From the IMG/VR virus record IMGVR_UViG_3300009124_000007, positions 1 to 64,000 of that record: 64,000 nt of DNA; one strand, written 5' to 3'. Within the stretch, counting starts at the first letter, position 1; each line of letters starts with the position of its first letter. The notes under the pieces are model-generated. The model was given only the letters and a program-made list of their open reading frames with translations, was not told where the DNA came from and ran no database searches. Of the stretch, positions 9,880-18,408 are shown one piece after another. Origin of the DNA: a virus. The translations under genes and the position numbers were made by a program.

Positions 9880-9905
9880 AGAGACCCTTCGGGGTCTCTT
9901 TTTTT
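9880..9905 (+). terminator. Terminator after gp23
   Basis: AGAGACC and GGTCTCT arms enclose a CTTCGG-type loop, followed by a T run. It ends the head-gene cluster. Confidence 0.9.
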
Positions 9906-9907
9906 GT

Positions 9908-9914
9908 CTAAATA
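9908..9914 (+). promoter_or_regulatory. Late promoter box before tail gene at 9939
   Basis: CTAAATA directly after the gp23 terminator T run, 24 nt before the ATG. Confidence 0.6.
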
Positions 9915-9938
9915 AGAATGTAGCAGACTCATAAAAGA

Positions 9939-10529
9939 ATGTCTCAGTGGTACGAAAGGGAAATCCAAAACAAAAATTATCTCTCTCCGATTGGTTTCCG
10001 TCTATTGATCCAGAAGGCACCAAAGGTTTCTTTTATGTGTCAAGATGTTGCTATACCATCAATCAATCTTGGTTCTGTAGAACTTCCATATAGAGGTTTT
10101 GTAACTACACCCGTTGAAGGTAACATCAAGTTTGAAGATTTTACTGTAGAATTTCTAGTCGATGAAGATCTAGAGAACTGGTTAGAAATCTATGATTGGA
10201 TTAGGGGTTTGGGTGTTGCTGCAGCAGCATCTGACAGATACGACTACCTAGAATCAAAGTTCAAAATCGGTGGTCAATCAGACATGTACAGAGCAGCAAA
10301 AGGAAACGAGAAGACTTCCGATACTGTTTTGATGGTTCAGAATAATAACTATGCTTTGAATTTTGAGATCGTTCTTAGAGATTGCTTCCCAATATCTCTA
10401 ACACCTCTACCATTCAATGTTACAAGTTCTGATAACAATTACATGACAGCAAGAGCAACGTTTAGATATACTTATTATGATGTATATAAATCTTACGATG
10501 CCTCTGGAGATCCAACTAGGGGGGGATAA
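9939..10529 (+). CDS. Tail tube-like or tail completion protein (gp3 position)
   Basis: 196 residues. The segment SVELPYRGFVTTPVEGNIKFEDFTVEFLVD parallels gp19's VIEVPYRGR and FEPWTV strands (quoted loosely; see both proteins), so I read it as a tube-fold protein. Cyanophages carry a gene annotated as gp3 (tail completion and sheath stabiliser) right after gp23, so it may cap the tube. The gp3 label rests on position; the tube-like fold rests on sequence. Its stop overlaps the next start (TAATG). Confidence 0.75.
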   Translation: MSQWYEREIQNKNYLSPIGFRLLIQKAPKVSFMCQDVAIPSINLGSVELPYRGFVTTPVEGNIKFEDFTVEFLVDEDLENWLEIYDWIRGLGVAAAASDRYDYLESKFKIGGQSDMYRAAKGNEKTSDTVLMVQNNNYALNFEIVLRDCFPISLTPLPFNVTSSDNNYMTARATFRYTYYDVYKSYDASGDPTRGG

Positions 10530-10993
10530 TGAAAATCGAATTTCATCATAGATGGGGTGGACAAGAAACTTGGTATACCAAGTCAATGGATTGGGCACGA
10601 AACCAGAAGTATCCATGGAACCAGATTTATAAAGGAATAATTCAATGGTTGTGGAAACATTGGGTTGATGGTAAAATCGAAATGGAAATGGATTCCGTTG
10701 ACAAACAAACAGAATCAATTGTAAAACAATGGGAAAAAGATGATGAGCGACCAAGACCAGAAATCGTGGAGACTGGAGTATTTGGAGAAGAAGGTTGGTC
10801 TATCTCCATGTCAGATCCAAATCTTGACAGAGGGTCCGAAGAGTCTGAGTCAGGCATGGGCACTACAAGCAATGAAATACGATTGGCAGAAAAAATTTCA
10901 GATCCGTGGGACTACTCAGGAGACTGGAACGACGCATTTATAGGATTTGATAATGAATTTAGAAAACATTCAGGAGATGTGGAAACGAGATAG
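10529..10993 (+). CDS. Hypothetical Trp- and acid-rich protein between gp3-like gene and uvsY
   Basis: 154 residues, not recognised. The first half is aromatic and basic (RWGGQETWYTKSMDWARN, QWLWKHWVDGK); the second half is acidic, with Ser/Glu-rich stretches. The start overlaps the preceding stop (TAATG), indicating coupled translation, and the end overlaps uvsY by 41 bases. Its place between a tail gene and a recombination gene gives no clear role. Confidence 0.7.
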   Translation: MKIEFHHRWGGQETWYTKSMDWARNQKYPWNQIYKGIIQWLWKHWVDGKIEMEMDSVDKQTESIVKQWEKDDERPRPEIVETGVFGEEGWSISMSDPNLDRGSEESESGMGTTSNEIRLAEKISDPWDYSGDWNDAFIGFDNEFRKHSGDVETR

Positions 10994-11381
10994 TGTTATC
11001 GATTCCGATCTCTACTGTGAGGAATCTACCAGGATTCCACAACTACATCAAAAGTACATGGAGTTGTTCAATACGTTCTTTCTAATGCAGAAGGAGCAAG
11101 AAGCAAAATTGAAAACAACTAAGCGTGATAAATGGTTATATTACAAAGGCAGAGCACCAGCATCAGTGTATAAGGATGCACCATTCGATCTAAAACTCAC
11201 CACCAGAGAAGAGATCGATATGTTTATCGAAGCAGATGAAGAGTACCAGAAGGTCATTCTAAAACTAGACTACATAGGACAGGTATTAGCATTTCTTGAT
11301 TCGGTTCTAAGGCAACTGAACAACCGAACATTCCAAATCAAGAATGCAATCGAGTGGCAAAAGTTTCAGAATGGATTATGA
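10953..11381 (+). CDS. uvsY: Recombination mediator UvsY
   Basis: Loads UvsX recombinase onto single-stranded DNA covered by gp32. The frame opens at a TTG (10947) but the ATG at 10953 (MNLENIQEMWKRDSVIDSD) is the natural start, giving 142 residues against 137 in T4. The N-terminal helix MxLExIQEMWKxD, the KWLYYKGRAP segment and the C-terminal FQIKNAIEWQKFQNG match the family. The ATGA overlap with the next gene suggests coupling. Confidence 0.92.
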   Translation: MNLENIQEMWKRDSVIDSDLYCEESTRIPQLHQKYMELFNTFFLMQKEQEAKLKTTKRDKWLYYKGRAPASVYKDAPFDLKLTTREEIDMFIEADEEYQKVILKLDYIGQVLAFLDSVLRQLNNRTFQIKNAIEWQKFQNGL

Positions 11382-11932
11382 GGTACGGTGACCCTTACAT
11401 TATTGTTGACATTCCCCCTATTACATGGGGGAACATAAAAAAACATCTGGAAACCATTCCCGTAGAAGGAGCAAAACTTTTCGGGAAAAAGGGTTTGGAA
11501 GATCAAAAAGGTATCCGCGACTCATATGTTGGATGGGTTAGTGAACCTAAAATTCTTGATTTGTTCTTCGATATGGGAGAGCAAGTCAATAAGAAAGCAG
11601 GTTGGAATCTAGACATTCAATATTTGGAACCACTCCAATATACCGTTTATCACAGAGATGGATTCTACGACTGGCACGTAGATCAACACCACATCTGCGA
11701 TGGAGAGACTAGAAAAATATCATTTACCTGTTGGGTGAATGATGACTATGAAGGAGGGGAGTTTGATTTAGAGTTACATCACCCAGGTCATAATCCCAGA
11801 CATAAATCTTTCTTTGCTCAACCAGGTAAAGCAATTTTCTTTATGTCTGATTATTTTCACCGCGTGCGTCCCATTACATCTGGCGTGCGTAAATCTTTAG
11901 TAGGTTGGTTTTCAGGTCCTCCATATGTCTAA
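11378..11932 (+). CDS. 2-oxoglutarate/Fe(II) oxygenase, prolyl-hydroxylase-like
   Basis: Predicted dioxygenase; substrate unknown. The double-stranded beta-helix iron site is visible as HVD in WHVDQHH and the distal His in DYFHRVRP, followed by the 2-oxoglutarate-binding Arg in SGVRKSLVGWF. The frame is open from a GTG at 11354, but ATG 11378 overlaps the uvsY stop as ATGA, so I choose it (184 residues). This is one of four such proteins in the window (also 23245, 35122 and 55003). Confidence 0.88.
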   Translation: MRYGDPYIIVDIPPITWGNIKKHLETIPVEGAKLFGKKGLEDQKGIRDSYVGWVSEPKILDLFFDMGEQVNKKAGWNLDIQYLEPLQYTVYHRDGFYDWHVDQHHICDGETRKISFTCWVNDDYEGGEFDLELHHPGHNPRHKSFFAQPGKAIFFMSDYFHRVRPITSGVRKSLVGWFSGPPYV

Positions 11933-13388
11933 TATCAAGATCCGTAAAAAGAACGAAGTATATTTGAAGGTAGAAACAGAACCTCATATTCACTATGAGT
12001 TGTCAGAGTTCTTTTGTTTTGAAGTTGAGTCTGCAAAATTTATGCAGCGTCAGCAACGTTATAAGCGTTGGGATGGAAAGATTCGCTTGTACTCCCCTGG
12101 CACAGGAGAAATCTATGTTGGATTGCTAGACTACCTAACTGACTGGGCATATGAGCGAGGGTATAGTTGGGAGTTTGAAGAGTGTAAATTCTTTGGGCAC
12201 CCAAAGGAAGAGAATGAAATGATCACTCCTGAGGGGGTCGTAGGTTTCGTAAAATCTCTGGGTCTACCACATCGCGTTCGGGATTATCAGTATAAAGCAA
12301 TATACGAGGCACTAAGATATAATAGACGACTTTTACTATCTCCGACAGCTTCTGGAAAGAGTCTGATGATTTACTCATTGGTCCGCTTCCATGTAAACGC
12401 TGGCAGGAACATCCTCATAGTAGTACCTACCACCAGTTTGGTAGAGCAGATGTACAAAGACTTTGAGGAATACGGATGGATGGCGTCCGAATATTGCCAC
12501 AAGATATACGCGGGGGCAGAAAAATACACGAATGCCCAGGTAGTAATTACCACTTGGCAATCTGTCTATAAGGAACCGCGTAAGTGGTTTGACAGGTTCG
12601 ATGTCGTGATTGGTGACGAGGCACACCTTTTCAAAGCTAAATCTCTTACTTCTCTTATGTCTAAGTTGCATGAGTGTAAGTATAGGATTGGATTTACTGG
12701 AACACTTGATGGAAGCAACACCAATCAACTAGTTTTGGAAGGTGTATTTGGTAGATGTAGTCAGGTCACTAAAACTAAAGACCTAATGCAAGCAGGTCAT
12801 GTTGCTAAACTCAAAGTGAAGATACTTGTTTTTCAACATAAGCAACAATCATTTTCAAACTACCAGGAAGAAATAGATTATATTGTATCTCACGAAGGGC
12901 GCAATAATTTTATTCGTAAACTAGCACAAGAACTCACTGGAAATACTCTAGTCTTATTCAACTATGTAGAGCGTCATGGAGACCCTCTTTATGAGATGAT
13001 AAATAATAGTACCAACAGACCAGTATTTTATGTACATGGTGGAGTAGAGGTACAAGATAGAGAAAGAGTTCGGACTATCACCGAACAATCAAATGACGCA
13101 ATTATCGTTGCATCCTTCGGCACATTCTCTACTGGTATCAATATCAAAAATCTACATAACGTTATTTTTGCTAGTCCTTCTAAGTCCAGAGTGAGGAACC
13201 TTCAATCAATAGGTCGTGTTCTGAGGAAAGGTGAAAATAAATCTCAAGCAGTGCTATATGATCTCGCTGATGACACTTCCAAAGGAATGTCTAGGCGAAA
13301 CTATACTCTGAATCACCTAATCGAAAGAGTAAAGGTGTACAACGAAGAGAAATTTGATTATGAAATCTTGGAAGTAAAGATCAAGTAG
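11925..13388 (+). CDS. uvsW: DNA/RNA helicase UvsW
   Basis: Superfamily 2 helicase that unwinds R-loops and branch-migrates recombination intermediates, switching T4 from origin-initiated to recombination-driven replication. 487 residues, as in T4. The N-terminal DNA-binding part has QRYKRWDGKIRLY. Walker A is SPTASGKS, the DEAH box is VIGDEAHLF, motif III is GFTGTL, and motif VI is QSIGRVLRKG. It overlaps the previous gene by 8 bases. Confidence 0.96.
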   Translation: MSNIKIRKKNEVYLKVETEPHIHYELSEFFCFEVESAKFMQRQQRYKRWDGKIRLYSPGTGEIYVGLLDYLTDWAYERGYSWEFEECKFFGHPKEENEMITPEGVVGFVKSLGLPHRVRDYQYKAIYEALRYNRRLLLSPTASGKSLMIYSLVRFHVNAGRNILIVVPTTSLVEQMYKDFEEYGWMASEYCHKIYAGAEKYTNAQVVITTWQSVYKEPRKWFDRFDVVIGDEAHLFKAKSLTSLMSKLHECKYRIGFTGTLDGSNTNQLVLEGVFGRCSQVTKTKDLMQAGHVAKLKVKILVFQHKQQSFSNYQEEIDYIVSHEGRNNFIRKLAQELTGNTLVLFNYVERHGDPLYEMINNSTNRPVFYVHGGVEVQDRERVRTITEQSNDAIIVASFGTFSTGINIKNLHNVIFASPSKSRVRNLQSIGRVLRKGENKSQAVLYDLADDTSKGMSRRNYTLNHLIERVKVYNEEKFDYEILEVKIK

Positions 13389-13392
13389 AACT

Positions 13393-13833
13393 ATGCTCAA
13401 TTATGTAAAGCACAATGAAGAGTTTCATTGTACTGTCAAACTAAAAGACGGTGCAGAGATCATTGGTCGTGCAATGGTATCTTACGATGATGAGATACAG
13501 ACACATGTTGTGTACATTCAGGACCCAGTACAGATCAATGTCATCATCAACGACAAAGGTGATGGAAAAGCAGTCCGAGGTATAGGATTCTCCAAGTGGA
13601 TGAACTTCTCTGACGAAGACTTCTTTATCCTTACTGAGAATAACATTCTGACTATGGCATCTCTTGCACCTGAAATGATTGGCATGTATGAGATGTTCTT
13701 GATCAGTGAAGAAGAAGATAAACTGAAAGATACAGACATTTACAAGAACTCTCAACCAGCAGACACTATCAAAGGGTGCTTAGGCACCATCGAAGAAGCA
13801 CGTCAGAAGTTAGAAGACATATTCAAAAAGTAA
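13393..13833 (+). CDS. Conserved cyanophage protein with Sm-like N-terminus (candidate)
   Basis: 146 residues. The start TVKLKDGAEIIGRAMV has the V-x-L-x-(D/N)G pattern of an Sm1-type strand turn. The C-terminal part NNILTMASLAPEMIGMYEMFL reads like the corresponding tails of the proteins at 30911 and 31239 (strand, then acidic or DP helix). I therefore group the three as one family. The Sm-like fold is inferred; no RNA-binding residues can be proven. It sits between uvsW and gp55. Confidence 0.65.
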   Translation: MLNYVKHNEEFHCTVKLKDGAEIIGRAMVSYDDEIQTHVVYIQDPVQINVIINDKGDGKAVRGIGFSKWMNFSDEDFFILTENNILTMASLAPEMIGMYEMFLISEEEDKLKDTDIYKNSQPADTIKGCLGTIEEARQKLEDIFKK

Positions 13834-13887
13834 CTATAAGAGTTCCTTTGAACCCTGGCAGTGTTATTCTACAGAGAAATGAATGAC

Positions 13888-13916
13888 TTGTCAAGTTCTT
13901 TTGTTCGTGCTATACT
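13888..13916 (+). promoter_or_regulatory. Sigma70-type promoter before gp55
   Basis: TTGTCA (13888-13893), a 17-nt spacer, then TATACT (13911-13916). It lies in the 106-nt gap before gp55, one of the larger gaps in this region. Confidence 0.7.
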
Positions 13917-13939
13917 TTTGTCAATGGTAAAATAAACTA

Positions 13940-14482
13940 ATGCTCAGAACTCCAGTGAAAAGAAAAAAAGAACATTACGTTGACAACAAACAGTTTCTTT
14001 CTGCAGTTATTGAGCTGAGAAATTATTTCCTGGAAGGTCAACATCTTGGACATAAGAGTCATATCGAGTCGGTAAACTATTTTCGGAATCATAGAGATAG
14101 AAGAACTAGTGTTAGGTTTCGTAGATGCTACGAGTATTTGGGAGATTGCTTCCTAAAGATTTCTACACACCTATCATATAGACCAAATTTCATCAACTAC
14201 ATGTACAAAGATGACATGATCAATGATGGAATTGAAAACTGCATTCAGTATGTTCTAAACTTCAATCCAGAAAAATCTAAGAATCCTTTCGCATACTTTA
14301 CTCAGATTGTTTATTACGCTTTCCTACGAAGGATAGCAAAAGAGAAACGTCAACTTGACATCAAAGATAAAATGATTGAGAAGTCTGGTTTTGATGACAT
14401 CGCTTCTGTAGATGAAGGTGATACCTATGGAAACAGTTATCACCAGATCAAATCCAAAATCGAAATGAGAATGAACTACTGA
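13940..14482 (+). CDS. gp55: Late-transcription sigma factor
   Basis: Replaces the host sigma factor on RNA polymerase and directs it to the TATAAATA-type late boxes seen through this window. 180 residues, matching T4 gp55 (185). Family segments: NKQFLSAVIELRNYF, PNFINYMYKDDMINDGIENC, and FNPEKSKNPFAYFTQIVYYAFLRRI, which corresponds to the sigma region 2-like helix pair. The end overlaps gp47 by one base (TGATG). Confidence 0.95.
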   Translation: MLRTPVKRKKEHYVDNKQFLSAVIELRNYFLEGQHLGHKSHIESVNYFRNHRDRRTSVRFRRCYEYLGDCFLKISTHLSYRPNFINYMYKDDMINDGIENCIQYVLNFNPEKSKNPFAYFTQIVYYAFLRRIAKEKRQLDIKDKMIEKSGFDDIASVDEGDTYGNSYHQIKSKIEMRMNY

Positions 14483-15528
14483 TGAAAGTTTTACTAATCA
14501 CTGACCAACATTTTGGTGTACGCAACGATAATCAAGCATACATTGAAATGTATAAAAAGTTTTATGGAAATTTAGTAATTCCTTTTATTGACAAAATGGG
14601 TATCGACACTATCATCTGCTTAGGTGATACCTTCGATAAACGCAAGTCCATCAACTTTATGTCTCTAGATGAGGCAAAGCAAATGTGGTTCGACCCTCTT
14701 GAACAGATGGGTGTGAAGATGTACATGCTTGTGGGTAATCATGACATCTACTACAAGAACACCCTCAGGATCAATGCACCCGCAGAACTATTGGGATCTT
14801 ATAACAACATCGACGTTGTTGAATCTCCCACTACAATTACACTTGATTCTACTGATATACTTCTTCTCCCATGGATTTGTGATGACAACCGAGGAGACGC
14901 CCTACGAGAAGTCCAAAGCAGTACTGCTACTGTCTGTATGGGCCATCTTGAGCTTGACGGTTTTGAAGCTCATCCTGGTGCTTTCATGAAGGGTGGTATG
15001 AATGCATCTGTCTTTGATCGTTTCGATAAAGTGTTCTCTGGACACTTCCACATGAAGTCTTCTAGGGGCAACATCAACTATCTGGGTAATCCATATCAGT
15101 TGTACTGGAATGATTATGGATGTAAGCGTGGGTTCCATGTCTTTGACACTGAAACTCTGAAGACCACTTTCTATCGTAATCCCAATGACATGTTCCGAAA
15201 GGTTTACTACAACAACGGTACAGTCAGGTTCGATAATCAAGAATCTATTGAAGGTACATATGTAAAACTTATCGTTGAGGAGAAAGAGAACCACGCAGAG
15301 TTTGATGAGTTCCTCAGAGAACTGCAGGAAATGAAACCAGCAGATCTCAACATTATTGAAAACCTTTCTGTTGACTTAGAAAATGGTGACGTTGATGTCG
15401 GGGAAACCGAAGATACTCTTACCCTTCTAGAAACCTACATAGATGAAGCAAAAGACAAAATAAAGGCAGACACAGATTCAATCAAGAAACTTCTCAAGTC
15501 CCTATACATCGAAGCGTGTGAGATCTAA
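14482..15528 (+). CDS. gp47: Recombination nuclease subunit, Mre11-like
   Basis: Nuclease half of the gp46/gp47 complex that resects DNA ends. 348 residues. Phosphoesterase motifs run in order: TDQHFG, CLGDTFDKR, LVGNHDIYY, and the late SGHFHMKS; all metal ligands appear present. Coupled to the next gene (TAATG) and encoded just before gp46. Confidence 0.96.
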   Translation: MKVLLITDQHFGVRNDNQAYIEMYKKFYGNLVIPFIDKMGIDTIICLGDTFDKRKSINFMSLDEAKQMWFDPLEQMGVKMYMLVGNHDIYYKNTLRINAPAELLGSYNNIDVVESPTTITLDSTDILLLPWICDDNRGDALREVQSSTATVCMGHLELDGFEAHPGAFMKGGMNASVFDRFDKVFSGHFHMKSSRGNINYLGNPYQLYWNDYGCKRGFHVFDTETLKTTFYRNPNDMFRKVYYNNGTVRFDNQESIEGTYVKLIVEEKENHAEFDEFLRELQEMKPADLNIIENLSVDLENGDVDVGETEDTLTLLETYIDEAKDKIKADTDSIKKLLKSLYIEACEI

Positions 15529-15779
15529 TGTATATCCTAGTTGCCACAGAAAGTGGAGGTGTGTATGCCTCTAGAGATCAGAACAGAAAAAAAGTAGTTC
15601 AAATTTTTGTGGAAGAGGATGATGCTACCAGATATCTGGGAATGTTAGATGCAGAAGGGTTTCAAGAAGACCTAGAAGTTACTGAAGTAGATATAACAGT
15701 AGTGGTTGCCAACTGCAAGAAATACGGTTATAATTACTGCATTGTAGAACCAAATCAGTTAGTGATACCCCCCTCATGA
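15528..15779 (+). CDS. Small protein resembling cyanobacterial DUF3110
   Basis: 83 residues between gp47 and gp46, overlapping both (TAATG in front, ATGA behind). The segment VQIFVEEDDATRYLGMLDAEGF resembles the E-x-D-D-A-x-R-Y helix of DUF3110 proteins from cyanobacteria and plastids; that resemblance is from memory and not tested. If right, it is a host-derived gene placed inside a recombination operon. Function unknown. Confidence 0.6.
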   Translation: MYILVATESGGVYASRDQNRKKVVQIFVEEDDATRYLGMLDAEGFQEDLEVTEVDITVVVANCKKYGYNYCIVEPNQLVIPPS

Positions 15780-17497
15780 TTTTATTTGAAAAGATTCGAT
15801 GGAAGAACTTCTTATCAACTGGTAACCAGTTCACGGAGTTCAACCTGATGGATTGTTCTTCCACGTTGGTGATTGGCAGAAACGGTGCTGGCAAATCAAC
15901 CATCTTGGATGCTTTGTGCTTTGGTCTATTCAACAAACCATTTCGTAAAATCAACAAACCACAGTTAGTAAATACCATCAACGAAAAAGACTGCATCGTT
16001 GAGGTGGAGTTTTCTGTAAACATGTTTCATTACAAAGTTGTAAGGGGAATCAAACCAACTAAATTTGAGGTATACAAAGATGGACAACTCTTGGATCAAG
16101 ATGCTGCATCAAAAGATACTCAAAAGTACTTGGAGCAGTCAATTCTCAAACTCAACTACAAATCTTTTACACAGGTCGTCATCCTGGGAAGTTCAACGTT
16201 TGTACCGTTCATGCAACTCCCAGCAGCTCATCGAAGGGAAGTAATTGAGGATCTGCTGGACATCGGCATTTTTTCTAACATGAATACAATCCTGAAGGAT
16301 CGTGTTAGTGCTTTGAGACAGCATCAGAGTGATTGCGATCACATGCTCAAACTTGCATCTGAGAAAGTGTCAATGCAAGAACGCAACATTGAGAATCTAG
16401 AGAAGGTTACTGACGATAGACTCTTAGAGAAACAAAACAAAATCTCTGACAATCAGAAAGAGATTGAGAAACTACAAGAAACAATTCTTGAACTGAAAAA
16501 AATAATTGATACAAAAGAAAACAATGCCGATGAACGGCATGATGTTTCTGAACGTATTGACAAACTCAAGATCATGCGAGCAAAGATCTCCGAGAAGAAA
16601 CGCATGGTAGCAAAAGAACTCAAGTTCTTTATAGACAATGATACTTGCCCAACATGTCGTCAAGCAATTCAACCAGACTTCAAAACAAATCGAACTGCAG
16701 AACTAGATGCTAAGGAGATTGAGTATGAAGATGCATTGGGTCAAATCACAACTACCATTGATCAGTCTGTTGAATCTCTGCATGTTTTGGAAGAGAAGTC
16801 TAAAGAACTTGCAGATCTCCGTTCTAACTACAACATACACGAACGAGAGGTTGTTCGATTTGAGTTTGAGAATCTAAACCTCAACAAAGAAATTATTGCT
16901 TTGCAATCAAATCAAACTGATGTTGATGCTGAACGAAAAACTCTAAATCAACTTAGAGAAGAGTATGGCAAAACTAAGCAAGACTGTGCTAGTATAAGTA
17001 AAGAGTGCGACGAATACCGAATCGTTTCTAACCTACTGAAGGATTCGGGAATCAAGAGTCGAATCATCAAGAAGTACATCCCTGTGTTCAATCAACTTAT
17101 CAATAAGTATTTGCACAGTATGGACTTCTACGTCAACTTCACACTTGACGAAAACTTTGATGAGAAAATCAAGTCTCGATTCCGTGACGACTTTTCTTAT
17201 GCATCGTTCTCTGAAGGTGAGAAGCAGAAGATCGACCTGGCACTCCTCTTCACTTGGCGAGAAATCGCACGAATGAAGAACAGCGTCTCTACCAACCTCC
17301 TGATTTTGGATGAGGTTTTCGACTCCTCACTAGACGATGGTGGCACACAAGAACTTCTAAAGATCTTGCGTAATCTGGGAAATGATGCTAATATATTCGT
17401 CATCTCCCATAAGGGAGAAATCCTAGTCGATAAGTTCCTCAGAACTGCTATCTTTGAGAAGGTCAATGACTTTTCCAAAATGCGTTATGATGGATGA
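15776..17497 (+). CDS. gp46: Recombination nuclease subunit, Rad50-like SMC ATPase
   Basis: ATPase half of the end-resection complex. 573 residues, near T4's 560. Walker A is GRNGAGKST. A long coiled coil (about residues 180-420) is broken by a zinc-hook motif NDTCPTC. The ABC signature is SFSEGEKQKIDLALLF and Walker B is LLILDEVFDSS. The start overlaps the previous stop (ATGA). A UUCG-capped hairpin and tRNA-Pro follow. Confidence 0.97.
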   Translation: MILFEKIRWKNFLSTGNQFTEFNLMDCSSTLVIGRNGAGKSTILDALCFGLFNKPFRKINKPQLVNTINEKDCIVEVEFSVNMFHYKVVRGIKPTKFEVYKDGQLLDQDAASKDTQKYLEQSILKLNYKSFTQVVILGSSTFVPFMQLPAAHRREVIEDLLDIGIFSNMNTILKDRVSALRQHQSDCDHMLKLASEKVSMQERNIENLEKVTDDRLLEKQNKISDNQKEIEKLQETILELKKIIDTKENNADERHDVSERIDKLKIMRAKISEKKRMVAKELKFFIDNDTCPTCRQAIQPDFKTNRTAELDAKEIEYEDALGQITTTIDQSVESLHVLEEKSKELADLRSNYNIHEREVVRFEFENLNLNKEIIALQSNQTDVDAERKTLNQLREEYGKTKQDCASISKECDEYRIVSNLLKDSGIKSRIIKKYIPVFNQLINKYLHSMDFYVNFTLDENFDEKIKSRFRDDFSYASFSEGEKQKIDLALLFTWREIARMKNSVSTNLLILDEVFDSSLDDGGTQELLKILRNLGNDANIFVISHKGEILVDKFLRTAIFEKVNDFSKMRYDG

Positions 17498-17506
17498 CAG
17501 TTTCTA

Positions 17507-17522
17507 GGGGACTTCGGTCCCC
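17507..17522 (+). other. UUCG-capped hairpin between gp46 and tRNA-Pro
   Basis: GGGGAC and GTCCCC arms close a TTCG loop, with no T run after it. It sits 5 nt before the tRNA, so it may be an RNA processing or stabilising element and not a terminator. Confidence 0.6.
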
Positions 17523-17526
17523 GCTA

Positions 17527-17600
17527 CGAGCATTAGCGCAGTTTGGTAGCGCATTCGCTTTGGGAGCGAAGGGTCGTAGGTTCAAATCCTACATGCTCGA
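17527..17600 (+). tRNA. tRNA-Pro (TGG)
   Basis: Acceptor arms CGAGCAT and ATGCTCG pair fully. The D-arm region AGCGCAGTTTGGTAGCGC, the anticodon arm with loop TTTGGGA (anticodon TGG) and the T arm with GGTTCAAATCC are all standard. The discriminator is A; the CCA end is not encoded. It reads CCA proline codons and is followed by a strong terminator. Confidence 0.95.
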
Positions 17601-17620
17601 CTCCGTGTGAAGGAAGTGTA

Positions 17621-17645
17621 AGGAGGGCTTGACGCCCTCCTTTTT
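17621..17645 (+). terminator. Terminator after tRNA-Pro with CTTGAC loop
   Basis: GGAGGGC and GCCCTCC arms enclose TTGAC, followed by TTTTT. The loop also supplies the -35 of the promoter at 17629. Confidence 0.88.
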
Positions 17646-17657
17646 CTTTGCTATATT
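17629..17657 (+). promoter_or_regulatory. Sigma70-type promoter nested in the terminator
   Basis: TTGACG (17629-17634), a 17-nt spacer, and TATATT (17652-17657). The -35 is in the loop of the terminator hairpin. It would restart transcription for the small-gene set from 17678. Confidence 0.65.
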
Positions 17658-17677
17658 GCAGGAAAATTTTTCACCCC

Positions 17678-17869
17678 ATGTACAAACCTTATTCTCCTGA
17701 GTGGCACCGCCATAGATACTTGAAGGAAGCACTTGATAAGTATATCGATGATGGTGTGGACAACCAAACCATTTTGAACGATATCCTAAATATAGTCAGT
17801 GCTCGTGCTGAAACCGCATATAGCGAGTTTAGTAGACTAAATGATCTAGAGTCAAAATTGAGGGAATAG
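17678..17869 (+). CDS. Small conserved hypothetical protein
   Basis: 63 residues from the ATG at 17678 (MYKPYSPEWHRHRYLKEA); the frame is open from a TTG at 17648, but that would start upstream of the promoter's transcript. Aromatic/basic N-terminus, then acidic helices. It is the first gene after the promoter nested in the terminator. Function not recognised. Confidence 0.75.
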   Translation: MYKPYSPEWHRHRYLKEALDKYIDDGVDNQTILNDILNIVSARAETAYSEFSRLNDLESKLRE

Positions 17870-17870
17870 T

Positions 17871-18188
17871 ATGCTTTCGACTGCATATCGTAAAAGGTTA
17901 GAGGGGATCTGCCAAAAGATATCCATGGGGGAAGAGGTAGATCTACAAGATATGATTTGGGCAGAAAAAATTGCTAAGTCATATACCACTGCTAGAGACT
18001 GGTTGAATCAAGCAAGACGCAAAGCAGCAAATCCAGATATGCAGGAAGGTAGTATGGATGATTTTATGAATAGGATGGGATTAGGTGACCCCGACCCATC
18101 CAATCACAAAACGGGGTTCGGTTCTGCAGATGAAATTGTAGACTGGTTCAACAGAGACAAACCTGATGATTGGAGACAACGTGACTAA
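17871..18188 (+). CDS. Conserved hypothetical protein
   Basis: 105 residues, mostly helical (LEGICQKISMGEEVDLQDM) with an acidic, Pro/Trp-containing tail (DWFNRDKPDDWRQRD). Starts one base after the previous stop. No recognised domain. Confidence 0.75.
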   Translation: MLSTAYRKRLEGICQKISMGEEVDLQDMIWAEKIAKSYTTARDWLNQARRKAANPDMQEGSMDDFMNRMGLGDPDPSNHKTGFGSADEIVDWFNRDKPDDWRQRD

Positions 18189-18408
18189 CGACTTTCTTGA
18201 TAATCTGGCAAACCATCAATACCAGAAAATGAATAATGAACCCATGATAAAAGGTGATTGGCGCAAAGCAACTAATAAAGCAATTGCTGCCAATCTCATT
18301 GAAAGTCTTGAAAAACTTTTAGGTGGGGAAGCAAAGCATTACATTTGCTGTGATAGAACTACCGAACATGAAAAAATTGTAATCGAGTATAACCACAAGA
18401 ACAAATGA
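18181..18408 (+). CDS. Small hypothetical protein
   Basis: About 75 residues. I prefer the GTG at 18181 because GGAG at 18172-18175 is well placed and the GTGA overlaps the previous stop region; an ATG at 18166 is the alternative. Contains NKAIAANLIESLEKLLG and a Cys pair (YICCDR). Not recognised. Confidence 0.65.
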   Translation: MTNDFLDNLANHQYQKMNNEPMIKGDWRKATNKAIAANLIESLEKLLGGEAKHYICCDRTTEHEKIVIEYNHKNK

